DNA from: an uncultured Ruminobacter sp.
GTDB taxonomy: Bacteria; Pseudomonadota; Gammaproteobacteria; Enterobacterales; Succinivibrionaceae
DNA: 33,096 nucleotides
Direction: 5' to 3'
NCBI GenBank assembly: GCA_902776415.1
Contig: CACYPY010000021.1
Span: 1-33,096 of the forward strand
Made by a program: the position numbers and the translations under genes. A model generated the notes under the pieces. The model did not search any database, was not told where the DNA came from, and saw nothing but the letters and a program-made list of their open reading frames with translations. This document shows, piece by piece, positions 8,952 to 19,000 of this stretch (positions are counted from its first letter, which is position 1; each line of letters opens with the position of its first letter).

Positions 8952-8957
8952 ATTATA
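8952..8957 (-). promoter_or_regulatory. Predicted -10 element for tyrS
   Basis: TATAAT on the minus strand, about 75 bp before the tyrS start, in the divergent tyrS-anmK region. The matching -35 (CTGTAA at 17-bp spacing) is weak. No T-box is visible, as expected outside Gram-positives. Confidence 0.45.
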
Positions 8958-9069
8958 CCTGATCCGTCTTCCGATTACAGGAAAAACAGAAAACGCTCCT
9001 GAAGGTGCGGACAGTAACAGCCCGCGGTTTTCGGAAAACAGGGAAAGGTTATCAGGCACGCCCGGAGCT

Positions 9070-9098
9070 TTGAATTTTGCAGTGATATGAGATAGTAT
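9070..9098 (+). promoter_or_regulatory. Predicted sigma-70 promoter of anmK
   Basis: -35 TTGAAT (9070-9075), 17-bp spacer, -10 TAGTAT (9093-9098). The anmK start follows about 35 bp later behind a GGGAGGAT ribosome site. Confidence 0.55.
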
Positions 9099-9132
9099 GC
9101 CTCCGGATATATCAGTTTCGGGAGGATGATTT

Positions 9133-10239
9133 ATGGCGTACTACATTGGTCTCATGTCCGGCACCAGCATTGACGGAATTGACTGCGTGCTGGCGGATTT
9201 TTCCGAAAACCGGAAACCGGAATACCTTTCCGGAGTGGCGCTGGACTGGTCTCCAGAGGAGCGCCGGATGTTCGGATCCCTGACATCGCCGGGAAATGAC
9301 GAAATCCACCGGGCCGGGATCGCCGGATGCCGCTACGCCGAAAAGGCGGCTCAGGCAATACAGCTCCTCCTTGAGAAAAACGGGCTGTCCCCGGAAGCCA
9401 TAACAGCCGTGGCCTCTCACGGTCAGACCATAAGGCACGAACCGGAAAACGGCTTTACCGTTCAGATCGGGAATCACGCCCTTCTGGCCGCACTTTCAGG
9501 TATCGACGTGGTGGCCGACTTCCGCTCCGCCGACATCGCTCTCGGTGGTCAGGGAGCCCCGCTGGTTCCGGCTTTTCATCAGGAAATTCTGGGCTCGGAA
9601 AAGGAAAACCGCTTCATTGTCAATATCGGCGGCATCTCCAACGTAACAGCCCTGATTCCGGGCAGAAAAACCTCCGGATATGACCTGGGCCCCGGAAATA
9701 CCCTGTCGGATCTTCTGGCAGAGAAGCTGTTCAATATCCCGTGCGACCGGGACGGACTTCTTGCCTCAGCCGGGACGGTAAACGAAGACGCTCTCCGCTG
9801 TTTCCTTCAGGATCCCTATTTCAGGGTCCGACCTCCCAAATCCACCGGGCGGGAGCTTTTTAACGAAGACTTTCTCATGAAATTTCCGGGATTTGAGATC
9901 ATGCCGCCGCGGGACCAGCTGGCCACAGCCTGCGAACTCACCGCCCGGAGCATTGTCGAAGGACTGGATTTTCTGGAGGCAAAGGGATCTGTCTATGTCT
10001 GCGGCGGCGGCTGTCATAACAGCCATCTTATGAAAAGAATCGGTGTCTTGGCCCGAGACCGCGGACATGCCATGGTTGCCACGGTTAAGGATCTGGGCAT
10101 CGATCCGGATTTTCTTGAGGGCTTTGCCTTCGCCTGGCTGGGATACCGTTTTATGAAGAGAATTCCGGTGAACATGACCTGCATTACCGGAAGCCGGCAC
10201 CCTGTTATTATGGGATGTCTCTATCCGCATTCCCGGTAA
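9133..10239 (+). CDS. anmK: Anhydro-N-acetylmuramic acid kinase
   Basis: A 368-residue ASKHA-fold kinase, the family's usual length. It cleaves the 1,6-anhydro bond and phosphorylates 1,6-anhydro-MurNAc with ATP to MurNAc-6-phosphate, in cytoplasmic recycling of cell-wall fragments. Signatures: [20 protein letters not shown] at the N-terminus, [46 protein letters not shown], and the C-terminal [10 protein letters not shown]. The start is ATG with GGGAGG about 8 nt upstream. It stands alone with its own promoter and converges on the epimerase gene with a 13-bp gap and no obvious terminator. Confidence 0.96.
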   Translation: MAYYIGLMSGTSIDGIDCVLADFSENRKPEYLSGVALDWSPEERRMFGSLTSPGNDEIHRAGIAGCRYAEKAAQAIQLLLEKNGLSPEAITAVASHGQTIRHEPENGFTVQIGNHALLAALSGIDVVADFRSADIALGGQGAPLVPAFHQEILGSEKENRFIVNIGGISNVTALIPGRKTSGYDLGPGNTLSDLLAEKLFNIPCDRDGLLASAGTVNEDALRCFLQDPYFRVRPPKSTGRELFNEDFLMKFPGFEIMPPRDQLATACELTARSIVEGLDFLEAKGSVYVCGGGCHNSHLMKRIGVLARDRGHAMVATVKDLGIDPDFLEGFAFAWLGYRFMKRIPVNMTCITGSRHPVIMGCLYPHSR

Positions 10240-10252
10240 TGGTTCCCGAAAT

Positions 10253-11335
10253 CTACAGCCATCCGTCGCGAAGATACCCCCGCACCGCCTCTGTCATGCC
10301 TTCCTTAAGGGTGATCCGGGGAACAAAACCAAGCTCTCCGGAAAGGCGGCTGCCGTCACACACCCACCCGTCCTGACAGGCCTCGCGGCATTTGTCCAGA
10401 TTCCACTGAGGCGGCCGGGAAAGTCCTCTGCCGCCGCCAAGGCGGAGCACAGAATCCGCTGCAAATCCATAGAATGAAGATATCGCAGCCGAAGCAGCCA
10501 GAACCACGTTAGGAAGGTGAAAAATCAGAGTTCGTCGCTGTCTTCCCAGAACATCGTTAAAGGCCTCCCCCATGACGCGGTAAAATTCGTCCATGCGATA
10601 GACATTTCCATCGCTGATATGATAAACGCCATGCGCCCGGGGATGACATAAATGGAGCACTCCCCGAACCATGTCATCGGCATGAACAGCACTTACTGAA
10701 AATTTCCGCAAAAACCCCGGACAAAAGGCCAGACCGTTTTTCACGCCGCGGAACATGGGAAGGAGCCCCCGATCCCCGGATCCGTAAATAATCGGCGGCC
10801 GCAGAGTCACCATGGCCTCTCCGAGTTCTCTTCCCAGAATCTCCTCTGCAAAAAGCTTTGACCATCCGTAGAAGGAAACCGGGAACGGCACGGCATTGTC
10901 AGGAGTCCCGGGAGCAGCGGCGCAGGGACCGGTGGCCGCCTGGCTCGATACCAGCACAAAGCGAAATCCGGAATTAATTTTTCCCTCCTCCTGAAGCCGC
11001 TTTACGGCAAATGCCAGCTGTCTCGCCATGAGGGCATTGGTTCTGAGATAATCCTGCCCCGTAATACCAAAAAGCAGCGACGCCATGTGAATAACGATAT
11101 CCTGACCGGACATGGCCTCCTGAAGCCCCTGCCCGGTCGCAAAATCCACAGTTATCGCCGTTACGCCTTCCGGAAGACCGCGTGTGTCAGAAGAGGCACG
11201 CACGGCACAGGTTACCACGGCACCCGATTTCACCAGAATCGGAAGAAGATGCCGTCCCGCAAAACCGGTTCCTCCGGTTACCAGCACTTTTTTATTACTG
11301 AGAAAGTCAAACTCCGCTGAATAATCTTCTGTCAT
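10253..11335 (-). CDS. NAD-dependent epimerase/dehydratase family protein
   Basis: A short-chain dehydrogenase (extended SDR) of about 360 residues, probably acting on a nucleotide sugar. The Rossmann nucleotide site is KVLVTGGTGFAGRHLL; the catalytic Ser region is VLVSSQAA; the YxxxK pair is in SFYGWSKLFAEE; later segments (LRPPIIYGSGDRGLLPMF, VHADDMVRGVLHLC) are typical of the family. I chose ATG at 11333-11335, which has CGGAG 7 nt upstream. An alternative ATG at 11378-11380 overlaps the upstream gene's stop (ATGA) and would add 15 residues. Being coupled to a capsule-type glycosyltransferase gene, it may supply or modify a surface-polysaccharide sugar; the exact substrate cannot be read from sequence. 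Confidence 0.8.
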   Translation of the reverse strand: MTEDYSAEFDFLSNKKVLVTGGTGFAGRHLLPILVKSGAVVTCAVRASSDTRGLPEGVTAITVDFATGQGLQEAMSGQDIVIHMASLLFGITGQDYLRTNALMARQLAFAVKRLQEEGKINSGFRFVLVSSQAATGPCAAAPGTPDNAVPFPVSFYGWSKLFAEEILGRELGEAMVTLRPPIIYGSGDRGLLPMFRGVKNGLAFCPGFLRKFSVSAVHADDMVRGVLHLCHPRAHGVYHISDGNVYRMDEFYRVMGEAFNDVLGRQRRTLIFHLPNVVLAASAAISSFYGFAADSVLRLGGGRGLSRPPQWNLDKCREACQDGWVCDGSRLSGELGFVPRITLKEGMTEAVRGYLRDGWL

Positions 11336-11376
11336 GCAAGACTCCGTAAAAACTCCGTTGCCGGGAATCGAATCCC

Positions 11377-13608
11377 TCATTCGGGCAGACTGTTCCCGGA
11401 AGAATCACCCCGGCTTCGGCGGCAGCCGTTTTTTCGGGCCAGAATGTACTCCACCGCCTCCTCCGGCGCGCATATTCTCAGGGTTTCGGGATTTACAAAA
11501 ATGCAATACCGGTAAAAAACCGCCGCCACAAGAAGCTCCAAAGATGCCGGGGTCTTCATTTTTGAGAGCCGCTTGCCCCTGGCAAAGCTCTTTCTGTCGC
11601 AGGTAAGTCCGTAACCGCTGTAAAACGGCTCACCGAAACAGGTTACCCGGCATCCGGAAAGAAGCGCCTCAAAACCGGTGCCGGAGGTGACCACATACAC
11701 ATTCCTGAAATTACGAAGCAAATCCAGGGCATTAATGGCAGAAGTAATAATGTTCACTCCGCGTTTTTTAAGATCCTGAATGCTGTAATACCCCCGCCCC
11801 ATGCCGGAAACCACATTGGGATGCTCCTTAACATACACCTTGCCGGCTCCGACCCCGGCAACGGCATCCTCAAGCATCTCCCGAAAAGTACCCGCATCGG
11901 CATTTCCCTGGGGGATCGAGGCATCATTGAGAGTCTGGTCGATAATGAGAATGGCATCGTCCGGGATATTTTCCGGAATTCCCGTATCCCCGTTTTCCAG
12001 CACATTGTATTTTACGATTCTGCCGGCAAGAATGCAGTCAATAAGCCTTTTGCTTCGAATCCTGAGATCTTCGGTAAACCATTCCGAACTTCGGATCATC
12101 CAGCTTTCCAGCTCGGAATCGGAATTTGCATCATAATAAATGCCGGTTCTGTCAAAAACGAGCGACACAATTTCCTCGTCTCTGCCCCGAAAACTGGTTG
12201 CCACGGATTTTATAAAACCGTCCTCCAGCGCGTGGTAGGGAAGTCCGTGCCTCCTGGCATATCTCCTCGCTCTCCGGGCAGTGGGCTTGTGTCCCCAGCC
12301 CACCACCGCCGGAATGGCAACACTGTCGAGAAAAAGCCGGATATTTTTAATGCGGGCAATCGGCCGGCTGAAAATAATGCAGTTTCGGATGCCCCCGATT
12401 CCCAGAAGCTGCATGGAGGCGTCAAGTGCCACGGAGGCTTCATCTCCTGCGAGATCTTTCCCGGAAACCTGATATCGCTCCCTCATAACGCCGCAAAAAC
12501 GAAGGACTTCTTCTGCATCCGGCCTCGGAGGATTTGTCCAGAAGCCATTAAGTATCTCAGCACTGAACGCATTTCCGGCACAGGCAGACACCGCCAGTCC
12601 GGGAGCGGCATAACAGACCGGCCTCAGAACAATTACCGGCCGCCCCAGTTCCAGGGCGCGAAGACCGTCGTAAAAATCCGCAACCGCCACTCCTGAGGAA
12701 TTTCTGACCGCCAGATCGAAATCCGCACAGTCTGTAAAATGAATCCGGGAATCCAAGGCAAGCTTGCGGGAAAGATCGGCTACAAGGATCTCAATTCCGG
12801 AAATCTCCCCATCGTAAGGAAATCCCCGGATTACCAGATGATCCCCGGCTCCGGAAAATCTCGCAAAGGATTCGATAACCAGGGTAACTGCGGATCCGGC
12901 ACTTTCTAGGGGCCCCACCCCTGACCGGAACTGAGAACTTAACGGCAGAGGGAAAAAAAAGAACCGCACCCCGCCTGAAATTATGCCGGCACCGGCGTTA
13001 TGAAGTCCCGATGAGACATTCTTCGGCACATAATGTCTGAAAAACGGAGCCAGAAGAACTGTTCCGAGGCGGTTCCAAAAACTGGCTCCCCGAAAAACCA
13101 TGCTCCCGTCTCCGGAAGAAACGGACGCCGGAGAATGCCGTTCACAGACTTCCTGATTTCTCCCGTTTTTCGGAATGACGACTGCCTCATCATCGTCAAA
13201 ATCGCGATGAAGAATCACCGTTCCCGGGAAGCCTCTCAGAGTGTCATACACCCACACCCGAATCCCGGACTTCCGGGAAACCGCCCGGGCAGCGGCATGG
13301 TAAAAGCCGCCGGCATCATACAGCACAATATCGGAAATCCGTTTTTGAGAAATGAATTCTCCGAGATAATTCTCCCACTGTTCGGGTCTTCCCCGGAAAC
13401 AGGACGAACGGCAAAACAAAGGACGATCAAAAACATCTCCGCCGGAGATATTAAGATAGCGAACTTCATATCCGATTCCGGAAAGCCGGTCTCCCAGTCT
13501 GTAAAAAAAGCTTCCGGGAGGCCCCTGAAGAAAGAGAAAGGTGCGGGGATGATATCTCAGAATATCATGATGATAAATATCTTCTGTTTTTATGGTTCTT
13601 TCAGGCAT
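11377..13608 (-). CDS. Fused KpsS-like/KpsC-like capsule Kdo-linker glycosyltransferase
   Basis: A 743-residue protein with two halves. Residues 20-385 resemble KpsS: RTFLFLQGPPGSFFYRLGD, NISGGDVFDRP, and the late segment with LGRPVIVLRPVCYAAPGLA and FWTNPPRPD. Residues 410-740 resemble one glycosyltransferase module of KpsC: VGWGHKPTARRARRYA, LEDGFIKSV, YVKEHPN, then VTSGTGFEALLSGCRVTCFG and GYGLTCDR. KpsC and KpsS normally are separate proteins that build the beta-Kdo linker on lyso-phosphatidylglycerol for group 2 capsules, and KpsC usually has two such modules. In the KpsS half, the expected HHP-type motif reads RGFPYD, so that half may be altered or inactive. I chose ATG at 13606-13608 (ribosome site weak); the longer ORF to 13806 is not family-like. 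Its stop overlaps an alternative start of the epimerase. Confidence 0.8.
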   Translation of the reverse strand: MPERTIKTEDIYHHDILRYHPRTFLFLQGPPGSFFYRLGDRLSGIGYEVRYLNISGGDVFDRPLFCRSSCFRGRPEQWENYLGEFISQKRISDIVLYDAGGFYHAAARAVSRKSGIRVWVYDTLRGFPGTVILHRDFDDDEAVVIPKNGRNQEVCERHSPASVSSGDGSMVFRGASFWNRLGTVLLAPFFRHYVPKNVSSGLHNAGAGIISGGVRFFFFPLPLSSQFRSGVGPLESAGSAVTLVIESFARFSGAGDHLVIRGFPYDGEISGIEILVADLSRKLALDSRIHFTDCADFDLAVRNSSGVAVADFYDGLRALELGRPVIVLRPVCYAAPGLAVSACAGNAFSAEILNGFWTNPPRPDAEEVLRFCGVMRERYQVSGKDLAGDEASVALDASMQLLGIGGIRNCIIFSRPIARIKNIRLFLDSVAIPAVVGWGHKPTARRARRYARRHGLPYHALEDGFIKSVATSFRGRDEEIVSLVFDRTGIYYDANSDSELESWMIRSSEWFTEDLRIRSKRLIDCILAGRIVKYNVLENGDTGIPENIPDDAILIIDQTLNDASIPQGNADAGTFREMLEDAVAGVGAGKVYVKEHPNVVSGMGRGYYSIQDLKKRGVNIITSAINALDLLRNFRNVYVVTSGTGFEALLSGCRVTCFGEPFYSGYGLTCDRKSFARGKRLSKMKTPASLELLVAAVFYRYCIFVNPETLRICAPEEAVEYILARKNGCRRSRGDSSGNSLPE

Positions 13609-14452
13609 GATATTCACCGTGCAAATATTCCCGATACGGCATCCGAAAACAAAAAAACTCCCGGAGGAAGACAACATGGGAAAAACAAAATTAATATCCG
13701 CTCTGCACCGATTCCCGAACAGAGACAATAATGACATGAATGTTATCCCGATGAGGCACTTATGTTTGCCGGTTTCGGGATCAATACCGCTTCCCGCGGA
13801 CATCATGACTTTTCAGGAGGCGACTTTCTCCCGGTAATACTTCTGATCCATGCTTTGTCGTATGACGCCGTCTGAGATCCCGTTTCTGAACCAAAGAAAG
13901 TCCGTTACAGGAAGTTCGTTATATCGCATTCCGGTGGAAAACGACTTTTTACACCGGATTTCCGAATAAATATTCTTTCGTTTCTGTATTTTGCAATTTT
14001 AAGTAAAAATGCCCCGTTGTCAGATCCTCCGGCATGTATCCGCTGATATCCTGAAGTCCCCGGAGAATTATAGCATACCACCGGGGACCATACCGGAATC
14101 TGGCCGGATGCGCTCCCGAATCATAATGTCCGGTCATTCCGGTCACAATCAGAACGGAGCGCTTCGCACAGATCCGGTACAGCAGCATTATGACAGTACA
14201 CCATTTGCAAGTCAGAACCTGCCGATGTCTTTTCCGGGTGTATCAGACAACCGGTTTCTGTTCACACCTTATTGCGTACCCCCAACAGCCCGTCCCTCAC
14301 CCCTAAAATTTGGGGGAAGGTTCTCTGTAATATTCCGGGCAGGTCAGTCCGGAATAACCAATGTCAAACTGACGCCTCCTTGTGCAGTGGTGGAATGTTC
14401 GGGGGATCGTTTTTCGTTCGGTATTTTCTGTTCTGATTATTCCCGATCGTGA
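13609..14452. other. Gene-poor stretch
   Basis: About 840 bp without a gene I can support. A minus ORF at 13949-14188 (79 residues, ending TETKEYLFGNPV) is somewhat protein-like but matches no family known to me and has no good start. No tRNA, promoter or terminator stands out. With the remnants that follow, this looks like decayed insertion DNA upstream of the capsule gene. Confidence 0.4.
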
Positions 14453-14770
14453 TCATGCAGATGCCTCCCTGCCGGCATCATACCGGGGCAGATTCACGTC
14501 CTCATGCTTCATAAAGCCCGGTTCCGCTACTGTGTAAGGGCGGTCCTTCAAACATTCTCATGATGGCGTCCTGTGGATGCCGTTCTTCTTGCAGGTATTG
14601 ATGTACTTCAAGGTGCAGGCATGATGCATTGCCGCCTCCAATGACGAGTACTGGCCGCTGACCTTCATGTGCGTCTTTTCACTGCGAAATGACCTTTCTG
14701 TGCATTATCAGCAGTAGGAATATTGAAATCCGTCGTCCATCGGAAATAGGATTTCTGGTACTCCGGATTT
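14453..14770 (-). pseudogene. IS66-like transposase C-terminal remnant
   Basis: On the minus strand, fragments in different frames join into a transposase-like tail: FNIPTADNAQ..., then MKVSGQYSSLEAAMHHACTL with KYINTCKKNGI from 14668, then DAIMRMFEG and RPYTVAEPGF after a frameshift, ending at a TGA at 14453-14455. The pattern (an acidic-Asn segment, then K-x-SGQ, then a helix ending in CKKNG) resembles the C-terminus of IS66-type DDE transposases. At least two frameshifts are needed, and no intact N-terminal part or terminal inverted repeat is seen. Non-functional. Confidence 0.4.
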
Positions 14771-14841
14771 AAAAGCCGATTCTGCTTTGCCATCACCATG
14801 GAGAGCCACGGGCCGTGGCTCCCAGGACGCCTTCGGCAGGA

Positions 14842-14891
14842 ATTTCCGTCCGGGGATGCTCCTGCCATTTCCGTCCGGGGATGCTCCTGCC
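14842..14891. repeat. 25-bp tandem repeat, two perfect copies
   Basis: The unit starting ATTTCCGTCCGGGG and ending GCTCCTGCC occurs at 14842-14866 and 14867-14891, and a partial third copy (ATTTCCG) follows. It lies in the degraded region between the IS66-like remnant and the frameshifted ORF. Confidence 0.9.
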
Positions 14892-15186
14892 ATTTCCGGT
14901 CTCTCGGCTCCGGTTTGCCGTTATCTCAGACACCTTAAAAATGCCGACGGAATGATCGGGATGCTCAGAGACGGACTCAGGGAAGCCGGACGTTCCGGAA
15001 TTCTGGAGCTGTACGGCGACCGTCTTCCTAATCTTCCGGATCTCATCACCGAAGACGGAAACGGCCCCCTGCATCGTGTGGCGGACGGCGGATACCGAAG
15101 GCCCCGAAAAATCCGGTTCCCTCAAGGATATCATCCCCGAGGACATGGGAGGTTATATTCTTGCTGCCATGAAGAGTATGGAATAA
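14890..15186 (+). pseudogene. Frameshifted ORF remnant, unknown family
   Basis: Frame 3 reads a protein-like stretch (DGMIGMLRDGLREAGRSGIL, then LYGDRLPNLPDLI) to about 15095. The signal then moves to frame 1, which reads SLKDIIPEDMGGYILAAMKS and ends at a TAA at 15184-15186. One frameshift would join the two. No believable start codon or ribosome site is seen. I do not recognise the family; the ending looks like a natural C-terminus. Confidence 0.3.
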
Positions 15187-15280
15187 CCGGGCCCCCCGGA
15201 AGCTTAAGACACCCCGGACACCTCACAAAAGCTGATCTTCTGAAACTTCCGGGAAACACCGGGACTTAATCCGGAAAATT

Positions 15281-15318
15281 TCAGTACTGATTTTTTCACA
15301 TCCCAAAGTCAGTACTGA
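15281..15318. promoter_or_regulatory. Paired palindromic operator upstream of the DUF805 gene
   Basis: The perfect 10-bp palindrome TCAGTACTGA occurs twice, at 15281-15290 and 15309-15318, 28 bp apart centre to centre. Flanking T and A runs extend the symmetry of the pair. A third partial copy (TGTACTGAAA) lies at 15381-15390, just before the gene's ribosome site. This fits binding sites for a dimeric repressor or activator; which one is unknown. Confidence 0.6.
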
Positions 15319-15360
15319 AATTGTGTGATCCGTGCACGTTTTTACAATTATGATATCTCT

Positions 15361-15366
15361 TATAAT
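15361..15366 (+). promoter_or_regulatory. Predicted -10 element of the DUF805 gene
   Basis: TATAAT 50 bp before the start codon. The -35 is weak (a T-rich stretch near 15339-15346). The operator-like palindromes lie upstream of it and a partial copy lies just downstream. Confidence 0.45.
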
Positions 15367-15415
15367 GGCCGGTCGAAATATGTACTGAAAATAATCACAC
15401 AGAGGTGTTAAAACC

Positions 15416-15844
15416 ATGACTGACAATTCTCCCATTAAAGAAGATTTTGGCGGTAACGTCGTAAAATCAGAACGCAGAACTCTTATGGAAGCAATGCGCG
15501 TTTGCCTTAAGGAGAAGTATGCCTGTTTCAACGGCAGAGCTTCCCGCTCCGAGTACTGGTATTTTATGCTGGGGGTTATGATTCTGTTTATTGCATTGAT
15601 GATTATCGTCGCAATACTTGGAGCCATGGGAAAGTTCGGAGGAATCCTGGGTTTGGCTCTGTACATAGTAGCCTTATTGGGCGTAATTGTTCCCAGTATT
15701 GCTGTTACGGTACGTCGGCTTCATGATGCCAATTTAACCGGTTGGATAGCTCTCGCAAACCTGGTGCCTTTCATAGGTAGCATTGCTTTTATTGTTATAG
15801 GTGTTCTGCCTCCGGTTGATGTCGATAACAAGTTCAACGATTAA
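15416..15844 (+). CDS. DUF805 family membrane protein
   Basis: A 142-residue inner-membrane protein of the DUF805 family, whose function is unknown. Family hallmarks: YACFNGRASRSEYWYFML before the first membrane helix and VRRLHDANLTGW between helices. Hydrophobic segments lie at about residues 55-78, 82-105 and 115-135. ATG start with AGAGG about 10 nt upstream. It has its own promoter, operator-like palindromes and a terminator, so it is a single-gene unit. It converges on the TOTE-type gene. DUF805 proteins are widespread, so a functional link with the neighbour is only positional. Confidence 0.92.
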   Translation: MTDNSPIKEDFGGNVVKSERRTLMEAMRVCLKEKYACFNGRASRSEYWYFMLGVMILFIALMIIVAILGAMGKFGGILGLALYIVALLGVIVPSIAVTVRRLHDANLTGWIALANLVPFIGSIAFIVIGVLPPVDVDNKFND

Positions 15845-15915
15845 ATCGTTCTTTAGGGATCTGATACAGTCCTTATAGGGCATTCGGCCGAGTTTTTTCG
15901 GGTGTACCAGAGGAG

Positions 15916-15949
15916 CGTCCGGTTTTCACAGAATGCCGGATGTTTTTTT
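15916..15949 (+). terminator. Intrinsic terminator of the DUF805 gene
   Basis: CGTCCGG (15916-15922), a 13-nt loop, CCGGATG (15936-15942), then seven T residues. It lies 72 bp past the stop. Confidence 0.75.
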
Positions 15950-16079
15950 ATGAAAAAGGAATTATTCCGAAAATCCGGCACGTTCCCTCTCAAACCTCAC
16001 TCACGGGGGATCTGACTCCCCTTCGGAAACTATAACGAAAATCAAGTGCCGGATACTGACAGAAACACTTCCCTCGCAC

Positions 16080-19000
16080 TTAACACCACACATACTCGTC
16101 TTTCCTGAAGGTCACCTCCAGAAGTTCCGCGGCGATCTTCTTGTTAACAATCCGCATCATGCCGTCATCATCACTTTCTTTTGAAAGCAAATTTATGCTT
16201 CCGTACCAGACAACCTCATTATCTATGACGGCATAATGCTTGCAGCCGTTTTTTGCATAGGCAATGCTGATGCCGGAATTTTTGATCCTCTCCAGCAGAT
16301 TGTTCCGGTTAACATCGTGTCCATATCTGTAATAATCCGGATGCCAGGTCACAACCGTCACCATTACTCCCGCTTCCTGACGCGGCTTTAAAACATCCAG
16401 CATATGAAAAACCTTTTCTCCGGAAAGAGTAGGACTTGAAATCACAATACTGAAGGAAGATTCCCGCAGATCCTTTTCATAGACGGAACTGTAATTGTCC
16501 GCATCAAAAATGGCATTCGCTTCCTGTCTGGCAGAAGGAACATCGCTGTAAATTTCATATCCTATGCGTTTGTAAGTCTTAAATCGCCTGAGGTACATTC
16601 TTTCAAAAACAGTAATGTTGACATCAATGTAATCATAAATCCTGACATCCTTTTTGCCCTCATAATACCTGTTTAAACGCCCCGCATACTGTTCCACTCT
16701 TCCCTTGAAAGACACCGGAGTCGCCATAATGAGAGTATCAAGACGGGGAAAGTCAAAGCCTTCTCCTATCAGATTTCCGGTTGCAATCAGAATCATGGTC
16801 TCAGCGGCGGTGACGGCATTCATCTGCTGACGAATCGTATTCTGCTCATCTTTCTTCAGGTCTCCCGTTAGCAGAAAAACATAATCCGCCGCATCCCTTA
16901 GAAGATCGTAAAGCTGACCGGCATGATTCCTGAAATTTGTAAGCACTACCGGAGTTCTGCCATCAGCCACGCACATTCTGATATCATCCGCTATTTGTCT
17001 GTTGCGAATTTCATCACTGCTGACAAGCTCATAAAATTTGAAGATGTCCCTCGTGTCCAGTTCGGTCGGACAGACGGTTCTGGTAAAACGCGGAATCACC
17101 CACTGCGGAATCCCCATTTCCTGAGCCTTTTCCATTGCCGTATACCTGAAGCGTATCCCTCCCAGCAGCATTTCATTTATTCTTTCCAGACCGTCCCCGC
17201 GAAAAGGAGTGGCAGTAACTCCGTAAACAAACTTTGCCGAAACTTCCTCCAGCACGCTTCTGAGGATGCCAGCAGCGCTGTGATGACATTCATCCACCAG
17301 AATCAGTCCGTATTCCCTGAGACGTTCATGAAACATTCCCTTTTTATACAGTGAACCGGGCATGGCAACGTCAATTATCCCCGCGGAAGTATCCCTGCCG
17401 CCGTGAATGGTACCAATGACACTCTTCCTGGTTTTTATCAGCCCGGTTTTGGTTTTATACTGTGGCAGCGGCTCCCGGATGTCCAAAAAGCTGTCCAGAG
17501 CAGCCACCCACTGATCAAGAAGTGCCGACGATTCCAGAATAACAAGAGCCGGAAGCTTTATTCTGGCAATTATGCTACAGCACAGAACCGTTTTCCCGAA
17601 CCCGGTTGCGGCACATAAGATGCCGCAGTCATGCTTCAAAAGCGTATTGACGGCATTCTCCTGATTATCCAGAAGCTTTCCCCTGAAAGCTATGCCGAGT
17701 TTTCTTCCGGCAGTACGTTTGTCAGTGACAGCATAAGGGATATTTGCCTGCCGGCATCTTTCCTGAAGCTGATCCCGAAGTCCCCGCGGAAGGCAGATAT
17801 AACCGCCCTCATCCGCTCCCAGATAAATAATCCTAGAATTGGCATAATTGGATAACCCGATAGCCTGATTCCTGTAATAAACCGGATTTGAAAAAGCCGC
17901 CATCCGCCGTATCTGATTCTGAATTCTGGGCTTCAGATTGTCAGTCTTTATGTAAATCCGGTTAACCAGCGTAATGCCCAGAATTCCCGCCACATCCTCT
18001 GCATGAAAGGCCCGGCGACGCTCCCAGGGGTTTTCGGAAGCATCCTGCAATACCGGCGATTTTTTCGCGGCGGCCTTTTTGGACCTGGAAACAGGTTTAA
18101 TTTCAGGAACATCATTCGAAGAAGGATTTATATTGGCAAACAAATCATCAGAAGCGGTATTCCATTGATTCAGCAAACTGTAAATCATTTCCTCGGAGAT
18201 CTTCCGTACTGATCGCAACCGGGCCATCTGATCAGGATAGACATTCCAGTTTTCGTCAACAAAAGCGCTGTTGCCATTTTTAAGAGCCTGCCCCTGAAGC
18301 GGCAGGGCTATCAGATTTCCAAGCTCTCCTTCATTCAGACTGTCCTGGGCCGGAATCATGCGATCATAAAAACGAAAAGACTGCAGGCTGACCGATTCGG
18401 CCCCTTTCTCCAAAAGCGCAAATCCGAATTTTCTGGCCAGAGCGGCAGTAACCGGCTTTTCAAAAAAAATCCAGACATGCCCGCCACGTCCGGAACGGGA
18501 ACGTTCCACAAGCATGGGAACCTGATTCTGTCTGCCGATTTCCCGAAGCGCTGCAACCTCCCCGCGCCAGCTGTCATCGGTATTGGCACTGTCATCAGCT
18601 TCATCTCCCGATGCATGATTGTCAAAATCAAATACCAAAAACCGGCAGGTGCCGTCCTGAAGTACCGGATAAACGCCGATGACATCACTGGAGTCCGGTT
18701 TTGCTCCTGTAAGATGCTGCCTTATTATTGCAGGAGTAAGAGGAGTCCACATACGATGAGAACAGGCACTGCACTTGACAGATTTGCCGGATTTCTTCGG
18801 ACATAGCGGTTTCATGCTGTTGGAGCATTGCGGATAATATCCGGCCTTTCCTGTTTTTCTGCTGACCCATCTGCGGCTGAAAACATCAACACGGCCCCGG
18901 AAATAATTGAAATAACACTGCACATCATCTTCTGACATTACTGAAATATTATTCTTCGGAATATTTCCGGGTATCTGATTCCGGATATACGGCGGTGGCT

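Noticed and set aside
13606..13806. N-terminal extension of the KpsS-KpsC fusion to 13806
   Set aside because: The extra 66 residues are Ser/Phe/Cys-rich and unlike the KpsS N-terminus; the family match begins within 20 residues of the ATG at 13608.
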